A stretch of DNA of 64,000 bases from Hathewaya proteolytica DSM 3090 (GTDB lineage Bacteria > Bacillota > Clostridia > Clostridiales > Clostridiaceae). The stretch's first letter is position 1. Each line of letters opens with the position of its first letter. The position numbers and the translations under genes are program-made. Shown here piece by piece: positions 1 through 7,782 of the stretch. The stretch spans positions 1-64,000 of the forward strand of contig NZ_FRAD01000016.1 of NCBI RefSeq assembly GCF_900142225.1, given 5' to 3'. The notes under the pieces were generated by a model. The model made no database searches, had not been told where the DNA came from, and worked only from the letters and a program-made list of their open reading frames with translations.

Positions 1-66
1 CTCGACTTGCATGTGTTAAGCACGCCGCCAGCGTTCGTCCTGAGCCAGGATCAAACTCTCAATTTA
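1..66 (-). rRNA. 16S rRNA, 5' end only
   Basis: Read on the minus strand, the first 66 bases carry the universal 16S start (GAGTTTGATCCTGGCTCAG, then GACGAACGCTGGCGGCG and ACATGCAAGTCGAG). The gene runs off the left edge, so only about 60 of roughly 1500 bases are present. The exact mature 5' end is set by analogy and may be off by a few bases. Confidence 0.97.
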
Positions 67-301
67 AGATGATGCTAGAAACTTGTTTCGTGCAGCATCT
101 TACTCATCAGCTGCGCTGAGGAGTTCCTTGCTACCCTAACTTGTATCTGCTCTTTTATTGAGATATTATCTCTTGCTCGAAGCATTACTTGCTAAGCATT
201 TTACTTACTTGTTATTCAAAAGAATACGAGTTTGTTTATTTCTTTTATTCTGTTTAATTTTCAAAGACCATTTATCTTCGTCGCCGTTAAGCGACTTGTT
301 T
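67..301 (-). promoter_or_regulatory. rRNA operon leader with boxA-like element
   Basis: This is the transcribed leader between the promoter at 302-330 and the 16S gene. At 261-270 the minus strand reads TGGTCTTTGA followed by AAATTAAACAG, the usual boxA-like antitermination/processing element of Firmicutes rRNA leaders. A small hairpin, GTCGC/GCGAC, lies at 281-296. No open frame here looks coding. The stretch from 331 to about 545 is AT-rich and holds nothing else I can name. Confidence 0.75.
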
Positions 302-330
302 AGTATATCAAACCTAAACTTTCTTGTCAA
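302..330 (-). promoter_or_regulatory. rRNA promoter
   Basis: On the minus strand a perfect -35 TTGACA (325-330) is followed by a 17-base spacer and a -10 TATACT (302-307), pointing at the 16S gene. The near-consensus hexamers fit a strong stable-RNA promoter. Other promoters further upstream are possible but weaker. Confidence 0.88.
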
Positions 331-552
331 CAACTTTTTTCAATTTTTTTTGAAGTTAAGTTGTTTGCTTGAGCTTACCTTTTAAAGGCTTGTCTCTCGC
401 GACGACATGGATAATCTTATCACATTCATTTTTAATTATAAATACATAAACCCATCTAAATTTAAAGTTTAATTTAAGATACTACATATTTCTCTTTTTT
501 TCGCTAATTTTTATATTAAGATACACTAGGTACTGTTTTTCTCTTTTTTTAC

Positions 553-658
553 ATATAAAAAAGAGAAGGACATGCCTTCTCTTTTTCTATGATATATAGT
601 CTCTTGATCTTTATCAAGTATGTTAACAATTATAAATGCGAGTCTTACTCGCTCAACA
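553..658 (-). ncRNA. candidate small RNA
   Basis: This is a compact transcription unit downstream of the MazF-like gene with no coding potential. It has its own promoter at 665-693, then a perfect 6-bp hairpin GCGAGT/ACTCGC (638-652), a second perfect 6-bp hairpin CTTGAT/ATCAAG (603-618) and a 12-bp terminator hairpin with a U-tract (558-586). The predicted transcript is about 100 nt. I do not recognise it as 6S, SRP, tmRNA or RNase P. It could instead be part of the rRNA leader, but the terminator between it and the rRNA promoter argues against that. Confidence 0.55.
558..586 (-). terminator. bidirectional-looking terminator
   Basis: A 12-bp stem (AAAAGAGAAGG pairing with CCTTCTCTTTT around an ACATG loop) is flanked by a T-run on either strand. 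On the minus strand it would end the candidate small RNA. No plus-strand gene lies before it. Confidence 0.7.
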
Positions 659-664
659 AAAAAT

Positions 665-693
665 ATTATACTATGTACTCAAAAATTATGCAA
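665..693 (-). promoter_or_regulatory. promoter of candidate small RNA
   Basis: Minus-strand TTGCAT (688-693), 17-base spacer, TATAAT (665-670). Transcription would start near 658, in front of the two hairpins and the terminator. Confidence 0.65.
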
Positions 694-785
694 GAGTTTT
701 TTTATTTTTTTTATATATTTTTGTGACATTATGTACTTTTTTGTCGATTTTCTGTGTTTTATTTAAAAAAACATGGAATAATACT

Positions 786-1388
786 TTATTTGTTTTGAAG
801 TTCAAGAGAATTTCTTAGCTTTGAATCTAAAATTTTGATAAAATCATCTTTTAATGTGGCTATTTTTCTTCCCAATCTAACCTTGGATACTACCTTTATC
901 TGTTCACATAAAACTGTACCCGTTATTTTTTGAGCTTCACCCACCACAAGATTATAGTCTGTTTCCCTTAACTGAATATGTACTTTAATTTTCTTTTGCC
1001 TGTTAGATATAGGAACAACTATAGTTGTAGGTCCTTTTAAATTTCCCGTATTATTCTGTATAATAATAACTGGACGAATTTTATTTTCTTCAGACCCTAC
1101 ATTTTGTCCAAGTTCACAGGTCCAAATTTCACCTCTCCTAGGATTTATGTTTTTATCATCTGCGGACTTGCTACTCATCTCCATCTTTTTCTTAACCCAC
1201 TCTATGTACTTAAACAAGCTGTGGATCTTTCTCGCCTGCTCCACAAGACTACAACATTTGCTACTATTTTTAACTGCTGCTCTGAATTCATTCAAATATT
1301 CATTTGTAAGATCCGCTATCTTCTTTTCCGTATCCTCGATATACTGAATTAATTCTTCATCGCTCATACTCCTTATATCGTTACACAT
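786..1388 (-). CDS. MazF/PemK-like toxin domain protein with helical N-terminal extension
   Basis: A 200-residue protein. Residues from about 83 onward form a PemK/MazF-type domain: the RRGEIW start of strand 1 (84-89), then RPVIIIQNN, TTIVVPIS and the EQIKVVSK region. MazF-family proteins are ribosome-independent mRNA endonucleases, so mRNA cleavage is the inferred activity. The first 80 residues are charged and predicted helical (EELIQYIEDTEKKIADLTNEY), which is not part of a canonical 110-residue MazF. No separate mazE-like antitoxin ORF flanks the gene. ATG start at 1388 with a GGGGGA ribosome site. The extension could be a fused antidote or a targeting domain; the sequence does not say which. 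Confidence 0.8.
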   Translation of the reverse strand: MCNDIRSMSDEELIQYIEDTEKKIADLTNEYLNEFRAAVKNSSKCCSLVEQARKIHSLFKYIEWVKKKMEMSSKSADDKNINPRRGEIWTCELGQNVGSEENKIRPVIIIQNNTGNLKGPTTIVVPISNRQKKIKVHIQLRETDYNLVVGEAQKITGTVLCEQIKVVSKVRLGRKIATLKDDFIKILDSKLRNSLELQNK

Positions 1389-1420
1389 AATGTCCCCCGA
1401 TTAATTTTGAAATCATTTAT

Positions 1421-2092
1421 CTAATGTCCTGGATTTAACGCCCTAACTGAAATCACATTCTCTAGTTCCATAATTTTATCTACCACATCTTCAGATATTC
1501 CGTGATCCATCTGGATGATTGTAAAAGCGTCTTTTCCCTTTGAATTTCTTGTCACATTCATAGTAGCTATATTGCATCCGTATTCCGCCAAAACTGTAGT
1601 AATGCTGCTTATAACACCCCTTCTATCGTGTTGTTCTACTATTACAGCTGGGTAGTCCCCTGTTAAGTCTACACTGTAACCGTCTACTGATGTAATTTTA
1701 ATGCTTCCCCCACCAATAGAAGATCCTATAATGTTTCCTATAACGTCTCCTTTTTCGTAAAATACTATTTTGGCAGTATTGGGATGCTGGCCTTCAAGTT
1801 CCACTGTTTTAAATTCTATTTCTATGTTTTTCTTAGCCGCAATATCCATAGATGTTCTTAAGTTTTCATCATCCGGTCCCATGCCCAATATTCCTGCAAC
1901 AAGAGCTTTGTCTGTACCGTGACCCCTGTAAGTGTGTGCAAAAGACCCATGAAGGTAAAATTCCACTTTATCAAATTTTTTATTTACAATTTCCCTTGCA
2001 ACTTTCCCAAGTCTTGCAGCACCTGCTGTATGAGAGCTTGATGGGCCAATCATTATAGGTCCTAAAATATCAAATGCACCGTAACTCTTCAT
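1421..2092 (-). CDS. sdaAB: L-serine dehydratase, iron-sulfur-dependent, beta subunit
   Basis: A 223-residue protein. L-serine dehydratase converts L-serine to pyruvate and ammonia; in clostridia it is a two-subunit [4Fe-4S] enzyme and this is the beta chain. Visible features are the opening GAFDILGPIMIGPSSSHTAG (SSSHTAG loop near residue 20) and a C-terminal ACT domain from about residue 149 (VIVEQHDRRGVISSITTVLA). The start at 2092 was chosen because AAGGAGAG lies 7 bases upstream; a longer frame to 2134 lacks a ribosome site. The alpha subunit gene sdaAA, normally adjacent, is not seen in this window. Confidence 0.92.
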   Translation of the reverse strand: MKSYGAFDILGPIMIGPSSSHTAGAARLGKVAREIVNKKFDKVEFYLHGSFAHTYRGHGTDKALVAGILGMGPDDENLRTSMDIAAKKNIEIEFKTVELEGQHPNTAKIVFYEKGDVIGNIIGSSIGGGSIKITSVDGYSVDLTGDYPAVIVEQHDRRGVISSITTVLAEYGCNIATMNVTRNSKGKDAFTIIQMDHGISEDVVDKIMELENVISVRALNPGH

Positions 2093-2185
2093 GTTATCTC
2101 TCCTTTTATATACAATTAATATGTTATATGCCATTTATATGCAGTTTACACTCTATTGTTCTTCACATTATATGTCTTAATCTTG

Positions 2186-2758
2186 TTACTTATTTTTAAA
2201 ATATCCGAATACACTTCCACATATACCACCTACTATGTGACCAAATTGTGAAATATTGTCATTTCCAGTGATTCCTCTTATCAACTCAGGCACTATGAAT
2301 AGCATGACAATAATTATAAAAGTGACAGGAATTTTGCCGTTTTCAGTATTGGTAAAAGACCCGATAATTATAAACATAAATGCAATGCCACTTGCTCCAA
2401 GCACAGCTATACTTGGGAAAAATATAATATTTAAAATGCCGGTAACTAAAGTGGTGATTAATATCATCTCAAAGATACACTTTGAACCGTATTTTTCTTC
2501 AATCATGGGACCTATAGCCAGTATAATTGTAAAATTCCCCATGAAATGTTGCCATGATGCGTGGGCAAATATATAAGTTACAAGCCGTGTATATTGCATT
2601 ACATCCACAAAACTAGTTTTCTTCAACATAAAAACTCTATATGTAGTTATATCTTTTGTTGCAAGCCCTAGTAAATAAACTATAAAACTAATTGCTGTAA
2701 ACCCCAATATTACTGGTGAATTATATTTTATTTTGCTTTTTAAAGCTAATATATTCAT
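2186..2758 (-). CDS. rhomboid family intramembrane serine protease
   Basis: A 190-residue, roughly six-helix membrane protein. The rhomboid signature is complete: HFMGN (about 71-75) in helix 2, the catalytic serine in GASG (about residue 123) in helix 4, and the catalytic histidine in FGHIVGG (about 174) in helix 6. Rhomboids cleave transmembrane helices of client proteins inside the membrane; the substrate is unknown. The start at 2758 follows an AGGAAA site, while an ATG six codons upstream has no good site. It sits upstream of sdaAB on the same strand, without an obvious functional link. Confidence 0.9.
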   Translation of the reverse strand: MNILALKSKIKYNSPVILGFTAISFIVYLLGLATKDITTYRVFMLKKTSFVDVMQYTRLVTYIFAHASWQHFMGNFTIILAIGPMIEEKYGSKCIFEMILITTLVTGILNIIFFPSIAVLGASGIAFMFIIIGSFTNTENGKIPVTFIIIVMLFIVPELIRGITGNDNISQFGHIVGGICGSVFGYFKNK

Positions 2759-2892
2759 GTTTATTTTCCTGCCCATAAATTTAAATAATTTTTGCTTCCT
2801 TTACGTAAATATTATATCATATAATATAGGTAAATGGAATATTGTTTCAAATATGTGCCAAAAGAAAAGTTGGATTTTTTGCTTTTTTTATA

Positions 2893-2921
2893 TTGCATTG
2901 TGTTTTTTATTGTGGTATACT
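2893..2921 (+). promoter_or_regulatory. tRNA-Leu promoter
   Basis: Plus-strand TTGCAT (2893-2898), 17-base spacer, TATACT (2916-2921), 21 bases before the tRNA. Confidence 0.75.
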
Positions 2922-2942
2922 AGCAAAGTAGGTTGTGCTTAT

Positions 2943-3029
2943 GCCGAAGTGGTGGAACTGGCAGACGCGCTGGACTCAAAATCCAGTGGTAGCAATACCG
3001 TGCGGGTTCGATTCCCGCCTCCGGCACCA
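2943..3029 (+). tRNA. tRNA-Leu (CAA)
   Basis: An 87-base tRNA with a long class II variable arm (GTGGTAGCAATACCGT), anticodon stem CTGGA/TCCAG around loop CTCAAAA, which gives anticodon CAA for leucine TTG codons, T-arm GCGGG-TTCGATT-CCCGC and an encoded CCA end. The acceptor strands GCCGAAG and CTCCGGC leave one A-C mismatch at the fifth pair. Confidence 0.96.
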
Positions 3030-3032
3030 TAA

Positions 3033-3074
3033 AAAAAACGTTCAATCATAGGAATATGATTTGAACGTTTTTTT
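3033..3074 (+). terminator. terminator after tRNA-Leu
   Basis: Hairpin AACGTTCAATCATA / TATGATTTGAACGTT with a GGAA loop and one bulge, followed by a run of T. The A-run on the left side would also let it serve deoD from the other strand. Confidence 0.85.
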
Positions 3075-3123
3075 ATACTTTTTACATGTATAATATTAAG
3101 AACTAAAACAAAACATCTAATAC

Positions 3124-3822
3124 TTATGCTAAAGAAAGAGCAAGTTCAATCATGTTGGTAAAGGTTGTTTGTCTTTCTTCTGCTGTTGTTTCCTCATGGG
3201 TTAGTATGTTGTCACTGACCGTCAAAATTCCCAGTGCATTTACCTTGTATTTTGCTGCTATAGTGTATAGACCAGCTACTTCCATTTCTAAAGCAAGTGC
3301 TCCAAATTTCGCCCATATCTCATAACTCTTAGGATCATCATGATAAAAAGTATCTGATGTAAGCACATTTCCAACATGAACATCCATGTTCTTTTCCTTT
3401 GCCGAATTATAAGCTTTGTATAGAAGGTCAAAAGAAGCTGTTGGTGCAAAATTCATACCGTTAAATCTCAAAGTGTTAATATTGGAATCCGTAGATGCAC
3501 TCATAGCTATAATAACGTCTTTCATTTTTACGTGTTCCTGTATGCATCCACAAGTACCGATTCTAATAAGATTTTTCGCACCATAACTTTGTATCAACTC
3601 TGTTGCATATATGGATATAGAAGGTATTCCCATACCAGTTCCTTGCACTGACACTCTCTTACCATTGTAGGTTCCAGTAAATCCATACATACCCCTTACT
3701 TCATTGTAACATTCCACATCCTTTAGAAAATTTTCTGCTATAAATTTTGCCCTAAGAGGATCTCCTGGCATTAAAACTGTTTCTGCAATTGCTCCTGCTT
3801 TAGCATTGATATGTGTACTCAT
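3124..3822 (-). CDS. deoD: purine nucleoside phosphorylase, DeoD type
   Basis: A 232-residue hexameric-type PNP that splits purine (deoxy)nucleosides with phosphate into base and (deoxy)ribose-1-phosphate in nucleoside salvage. Family marks are the N-terminal HINAKAGAIAETVLMPGDPLRAK with the phosphate-binding GDPLRAK, RIGTCG (about residue 90), the EMEVAGLY segment that binds the sugar, and SDN near the C-terminus. The length is typical. The ATG at 3822 has only a weak adjacent ribosome site; a better one (AAGGTGG, 3857-3863) sits further upstream beyond a perfect hairpin, described separately. Confidence 0.96.
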   Translation of the reverse strand: MSTHINAKAGAIAETVLMPGDPLRAKFIAENFLKDVECYNEVRGMYGFTGTYNGKRVSVQGTGMGIPSISIYATELIQSYGAKNLIRIGTCGCIQEHVKMKDVIIAMSASTDSNINTLRFNGMNFAPTASFDLLYKAYNSAKEKNMDVHVGNVLTSDTFYHDDPKSYEIWAKFGALALEMEVAGLYTIAAKYKVNALGILTVSDNILTHEETTAEERQTTFTNMIELALSLA

Positions 3823-3828
3823 AATAGC

Positions 3829-3863
3829 TCTGGTAAATAATTTTACCAGATTACACCACCTTT
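3829..3863 (-). promoter_or_regulatory. hairpin between ribosome site and deoD start
   Basis: In the deoD leader the motif AAGGTGG (3857-3863) is separated from the ATG by a perfect 9-bp hairpin, TCTGGTAAA/TTTACCAGA with an ATTA loop (3829-3850). Folding the hairpin would bring the ribosome site to about 11 bases from the start codon. A 7-codon frame (ATG at 3866, ending in TAA inside the hairpin) also overlaps it. A structural role in translation is inference. Confidence 0.5.
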
Positions 3864-3885
3864 CATTTTAAATATTTTATTTATA

Positions 3886-5208
3886 TTATATTGCTTGCTT
3901 TTTATTAGTAATGCTATGCAATATATTTACATAAAGCATGACACCATTTATTAAATTGGATTCGTCTATGTCGAATTTTGGACTATGGTGTGAAAATTTT
4001 CTTTTTGTTCCAATAACAAAGTATGAGGCTATACCGCCACTCTCACTTACTTTATTCATAAAATACGTTACATCTTCCGATGCTCCAAAGTCACAATTAT
4101 ATATTGGCTTTAAATTCATTTCCTTTACCACTTCTTCAACCTTAAGTGTAAAATCTTTATTTAGGTATTCAAAAGAATCAGCAGAACCTACTACTATTTT
4201 ATCATAATTCACGCCATACATTAGAGAAGCGCCCTTTATCATGTTTTCAACCTTTTCCTTTAAATCATCCAAGATGATTTTTTTACTAGCTCTTATTTCC
4301 ATCTCCAATTCAGCTTTGTCGGGTATTGTATTCCTAGAGGATCCTGATATTAATTTCCCCACATTTGCCCTACTTATACCTTTGCCATTTTGTGTTAAAT
4401 TGTAAACATTGCTAGTTAAAGCGCAGGCAGCCATTAAAGCATTCCTGCCATCCTCTGGGGCTACACCTGCATGAGAAGACACACCTGAAAATTCCACATT
4501 CATTTTTTCAGTGCCAAGAAAGCCTGTGGTGGAACATCCTATCTCCATATTTTCTGCACAAAAGCCAATATGAGAGGACAAAAAATAATGGCAATGCTTT
4601 AATATATCTGAAACAATTTTGCTATTACAAAGGCTGTACGCTCCTCTCACTCCCTCTTCTGCTGGCTGGAATATAAATATAATTTTCCCAGCAAGTTTAT
4701 CCACATTTTCACATAGATATTTTGCAATAGTTAGCCCCATGGCAATGTGACAATCATGTCCGCAGGCATGCATATATCCCTGGTGCTTTGAAGCAAAACC
4801 TTCTATATATGGTTTGTGATCTTCACACTTACTCTCTTCTATAGGGAGCCCATCTATATCAAACCTTAATACCGTAGTATTCCCTTCACGTTTAGTATCT
4901 AACACCGCCACTGCACCTGTATAACCATCTAAAACTTCATCATACTTTTTACAATCATATTCCTTATATTCATCAATAAAAGCTTTTTTATTTTTTTCTA
5001 TTATACTGTCCTTAGGCATGCCCATTCTATGACTGTGAATAGATTTGCCGTACCATACCGCTAGACCTAATCTTTTTAAGTATTCAACTATATCTATGGT
5101 AGTTTTATATTCCATCCACCCTTCTTCAGGATATTTATGAAATTCTCTTCTCAAGCCTATAAGCTGTTTTTCCAATTCTCCTTTTATTTTTTCATTGCAA
5201 AATTCCAT
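3886..5208 (-). CDS. M20 family amidohydrolase, AbgA-like
   Basis: A 440-residue zinc-dependent amidohydrolase of the M20 peptidase family. Metal and catalytic motifs are HACGHD (147-152) and the general-base EE pair in QPAEEG (184-185), with RREFHKYPE near the N-terminus and a late HHSPKFD. The roughly 40-residue insert after WYGKSIHSHRMGMPKD resembles AbgA (p-aminobenzoyl-glutamate hydrolase subunit A) more than hippurate hydrolases, but the actual N-acyl amino acid or amide substrate is not known. ATG at 5208 with AAAGGTG 5 bases upstream. No AbgB or AbgT partner is nearby. Confidence 0.85.
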   Translation of the reverse strand: MEFCNEKIKGELEKQLIGLRREFHKYPEEGWMEYKTTIDIVEYLKRLGLAVWYGKSIHSHRMGMPKDSIIEKNKKAFIDEYKEYDCKKYDEVLDGYTGAVAVLDTKREGNTTVLRFDIDGLPIEESKCEDHKPYIEGFASKHQGYMHACGHDCHIAMGLTIAKYLCENVDKLAGKIIFIFQPAEEGVRGAYSLCNSKIVSDILKHCHYFLSSHIGFCAENMEIGCSTTGFLGTEKMNVEFSGVSSHAGVAPEDGRNALMAACALTSNVYNLTQNGKGISRANVGKLISGSSRNTIPDKAELEMEIRASKKIILDDLKEKVENMIKGASLMYGVNYDKIVVGSADSFEYLNKDFTLKVEEVVKEMNLKPIYNCDFGASEDVTYFMNKVSESGGIASYFVIGTKRKFSHHSPKFDIDESNLINGVMLYVNILHSITNKKQAI

Positions 5209-5227
5209 ATTATCACCTTTTTATTTT

Positions 5228-5262
5228 AAAAAAAGAAAAGACAAGTATGCCTTTTCCTTTAG
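5228..5262 (-). terminator. terminator after S1 homologue gene
   Basis: On the minus strand AAAGGAAAAG and CTTTTCTTT pair with one bulge around a 10-base loop, followed by TTTTTTT, starting a few bases after the stop codon of the S1 gene. Confidence 0.7.
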
Positions 5263-5267
5263 TTTTA

Positions 5268-6434
5268 TTATTTATCAATTTCTATATTTTTTAAAACATC
5301 TCCAATAGATGTAGCATTTTCTTCTTTGTCAACATAAGAAGAAAAATCCTCTACAGGTTTTTCATCCACATCTTTCATGCTAAGAGAAATCTTATGACCT
5401 TCAACATTGATATCGATTACTTTTACCTTTACTTTGTCATTAGCCTTTAGAACTTGAGATGGTTTTGATACATTTTCATGACTAATCTGACTTACGTGAA
5501 CTAAACCTTCTATACCCTGTTCTAATTCTACAAAAGCACCAAAATCTAAAACTTTTGCAACAGTACCTTCTAACACATCTCCAACTTTAAATTTCTTTTC
5601 GATATTATCCCATGGATTCTCACCTAATTGTTTTAAACTAAGTGAAATTTTCTTTTTCTCAGCATCTACGTCTAAAACATATACGTCAATGGACTGTCCC
5701 TCACGTACAACTTCAGAAGGGTTTTTTATCTTTCTCCAAGACATTTCAGATAAATGTATTAATCCATCCTGTCCCCCTAAATCAACAAAAGCACCAAAAG
5801 TAGTTATCTTTCTAACTATACCCTTAACTACCTGCCCTGTTGAAATATTGCTCCAGAATTCTTCTTTTTTCTTTGCAAACTCTCTTTTCTCTATTTCTTT
5901 TGCAGACGCAATTATTTTTTGTTCCCTTTTGTCCACATCTGTAAGTAGGCACTGGAGTTCTCTTCCTTCATATGTTTTTAAATTATCTATGTATACAGTT
6001 GAGACAAGCGATGCTGGCATAAAGGCATTCAAACCTTTAACAGTGCCCCTAAGACCACCCTTTACTGCCTCTTTTACCTTAAATGAAACCACTTGGCCTT
6101 TTTCTTTAAGACCTATGAGTTCTTCCCAGATCTTTAAAGCATCCGCTCTTTTCTTAGATAGCAACACATTTCCCTCACCATCATCTCTTTTTACTACCAT
6201 AACCTTTATTTCATCATCAACCTTTACTATGTCTTCTAATTTTCTTCCGTCATAGCATACATCATCTACTGGAATAATACCATCGTTCATATAGCCAATA
6301 TTAACTATTACTCCATTTTGAGAAACTGATAATACCTTACCGTGTAAAACTTCACCAGTTCTCACACCTCTCATGGATTTTTCAATGTCCTTCATCGCTT
6401 CTTCCATGGTCATGTTTTCATCATCAAAGTTCAT
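5268..6434 (-). CDS. rpsA: ribosomal protein S1 homologue, four S1 domains
   Basis: A 388-residue RNA-binding protein with four S1 (OB-fold) repeats at roughly residues 29-97, 115-178, 197-265 and 283-352; the last two carry the typical FGAFVDL...GLIHLSEMS and FGAFVEL...GLVHVSQIS cores. S1-type proteins bind mRNA and help it onto the 30S subunit, and Firmicutes versions are shorter than the six-domain E. coli protein. The ATG at 6434 was chosen because GAGGTG lies 6 bases upstream; a GTG three codons earlier overlaps that site. In many clostridia this domain is fused or adjacent to ispH, but here it stands alone. Confidence 0.9.
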   Translation of the reverse strand: MNFDDENMTMEEAMKDIEKSMRGVRTGEVLHGKVLSVSQNGVIVNIGYMNDGIIPVDDVCYDGRKLEDIVKVDDEIKVMVVKRDDGEGNVLLSKKRADALKIWEELIGLKEKGQVVSFKVKEAVKGGLRGTVKGLNAFMPASLVSTVYIDNLKTYEGRELQCLLTDVDKREQKIIASAKEIEKREFAKKKEEFWSNISTGQVVKGIVRKITTFGAFVDLGGQDGLIHLSEMSWRKIKNPSEVVREGQSIDVYVLDVDAEKKKISLSLKQLGENPWDNIEKKFKVGDVLEGTVAKVLDFGAFVELEQGIEGLVHVSQISHENVSKPSQVLKANDKVKVKVIDINVEGHKISLSMKDVDEKPVEDFSSYVDKEENATSIGDVLKNIEIDK

Positions 6435-6524
6435 TTTGTTCACCTCAGACTAAATTTTCTATGTTATCAATAATTTGATTATACTATCATAATGATTTAA
6501 ATTCAATAAATGTATTCTCTTGGC

Positions 6525-7688
6525 TTAAAATTTATTAGTAAATTTTTTTATTCTATCCATAGCTTCTTCGAGAAGAGCCCTTCTAGTAGCCACGTTTATC
6601 CTTAAATAATTTTCCCCTTCTTCCCCAAATTGTATTCCACTGCTGCAAAGTACACCTGCATCTTTCAGTGCAGCCACTAATTCATTGTTGTTCATATGGA
6701 GACTTGAAAAGTCAACCCACAACAAATAAGTGCCTTCTGGCTTTCTTACCTTAAGTTTTGGCATTTCATTATTGATATAGTTTACCACATAATCCACGTT
6801 GCCTTCTAGATATGATAGCATTTGTCTATACCACTCTTCACCCTTGGAGTACACAGATTCTAATGCTATAGCTCCCATTAATGTAGGTTCTTCTATATGG
6901 TATTTTTCTTCATACTTTAATATTTTATTCCTTATTTCTTCATTGGGTACAATTAAATTAGCAGTTTTAAATGATGCAATGTTAAAGGTTTTATTCGGAG
7001 CAGTACATATAACACACAATTCCTTTGCATCCTTATCTACTTCTGTAAAAGGAATGTGTTCAACATCGTTGAACAAGATGTCAGAGTGAACTTCATCGCA
7101 CATAACATATAAGTTGTGTTTTTTTGCAATTTCAAAAACCTTCTCTAACTCATCTTTTTTCCATACCCTACCCACAGGATTATGAGGACTGCAAAGCAAA
7201 ATCATTTTTGTCCTACTTGTTATTTTATCCTCCAAATCTTCATAATCCATAGTGTAATATCCATTATTATTTTTCAAAGGATTTTTTACCACAACCCTGT
7301 CATTGCTTTCAATAGAACTAAAGAATCTGTGGTATACAGGAGTCTGAACAATGATTTCATCACCTTTTTCAGTAAGTGCATCTATAGTAAGACCTATGCC
7401 TGCAATAACTCCTGGGACATATAAAATCCATTTCTCATCTATATGCCAATTATGTATTTTTTTCATCCAAGACTTAATAGACGAAAAATACCCTGGTTGC
7501 ACTGCCGAATAACCAAAAACCTGATGTTCCAATCTCTTAGTGATATCATTCTTCAATGATTCTGGTACTTGGAAATCCATATCTGCTATCCATAAAGGTA
7601 TAATATCCTTGCCCTCCAGTAAGGTTGAAGACCATTTTGTGCTATTATATTTTTCCCGATCTAAGACTTCATCAAAATTATATATCAT
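6525..7688 (-). CDS. MalY/PatB family C-S lyase (pyridoxal phosphate enzyme)
   Basis: A 387-residue fold-type I PLP enzyme. The N-terminus (PLWIADMDFQVPE) and the cofactor region (CDEVHSD at 197-203; TAPNKTFNIA with the likely PLP lysine K233) mark the MalY/PatB family, which mostly has cystathionine beta-lyase activity, releasing homocysteine or thiols, rather than true aminotransferase activity. Some relatives transaminate aromatic amino acids, so a role next to the tyrosine genes cannot be excluded. ATG with GGGGGGAAAA upstream. It lies just downstream of aroQ on the same strand, separated by 94 bases with no clear terminator. Confidence 0.88.
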   Translation of the reverse strand: MIYNFDEVLDREKYNSTKWSSTLLEGKDIIPLWIADMDFQVPESLKNDITKRLEHQVFGYSAVQPGYFSSIKSWMKKIHNWHIDEKWILYVPGVIAGIGLTIDALTEKGDEIIVQTPVYHRFFSSIESNDRVVVKNPLKNNNGYYTMDYEDLEDKITSRTKMILLCSPHNPVGRVWKKDELEKVFEIAKKHNLYVMCDEVHSDILFNDVEHIPFTEVDKDAKELCVICTAPNKTFNIASFKTANLIVPNEEIRNKILKYEEKYHIEEPTLMGAIALESVYSKGEEWYRQMLSYLEGNVDYVVNYINNEMPKLKVRKPEGTYLLWVDFSSLHMNNNELVAALKDAGVLCSSGIQFGEEGENYLRINVATRRALLEEAMDRIKKFTNKF

Positions 7689-7782
7689 ATTTTCCCCCCG
7701 GCATAAAAAATACGTACCATCTTATTATACTATGATGTTATGGTTTTATCTATATAATATTTTATTCTTGTATTCACTTATT

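Noticed and set aside
158..385. Open frames of 60-75 codons on the plus strand in the rRNA leader and at 636-818
   Set aside because: They run across rRNA promoter, leader and small-RNA elements, have no ribosome site and encode low-complexity hydrophobic sequence.
2733..3032. A 99-codon plus-strand frame
   Set aside because: Its end is simply the translated tRNA-Leu gene.
5689..6255. A 188-codon plus-strand frame opposite the S1 gene, and similar antisense frames at 13550-14116 and 21329-21790
   Set aside because: They mirror strongly conserved minus-strand genes (S1, aroC, NSS transporter) and show no ribosome sites or family motifs.
6525..7688. Calling the PatB-type gene an aromatic aminotransferase completing tyrosine synthesis
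   Set aside because: Its N-terminal and PLP-site motifs fit MalY/PatB C-S lyases; aminotransferase activity is possible but not supported over lyase activity.
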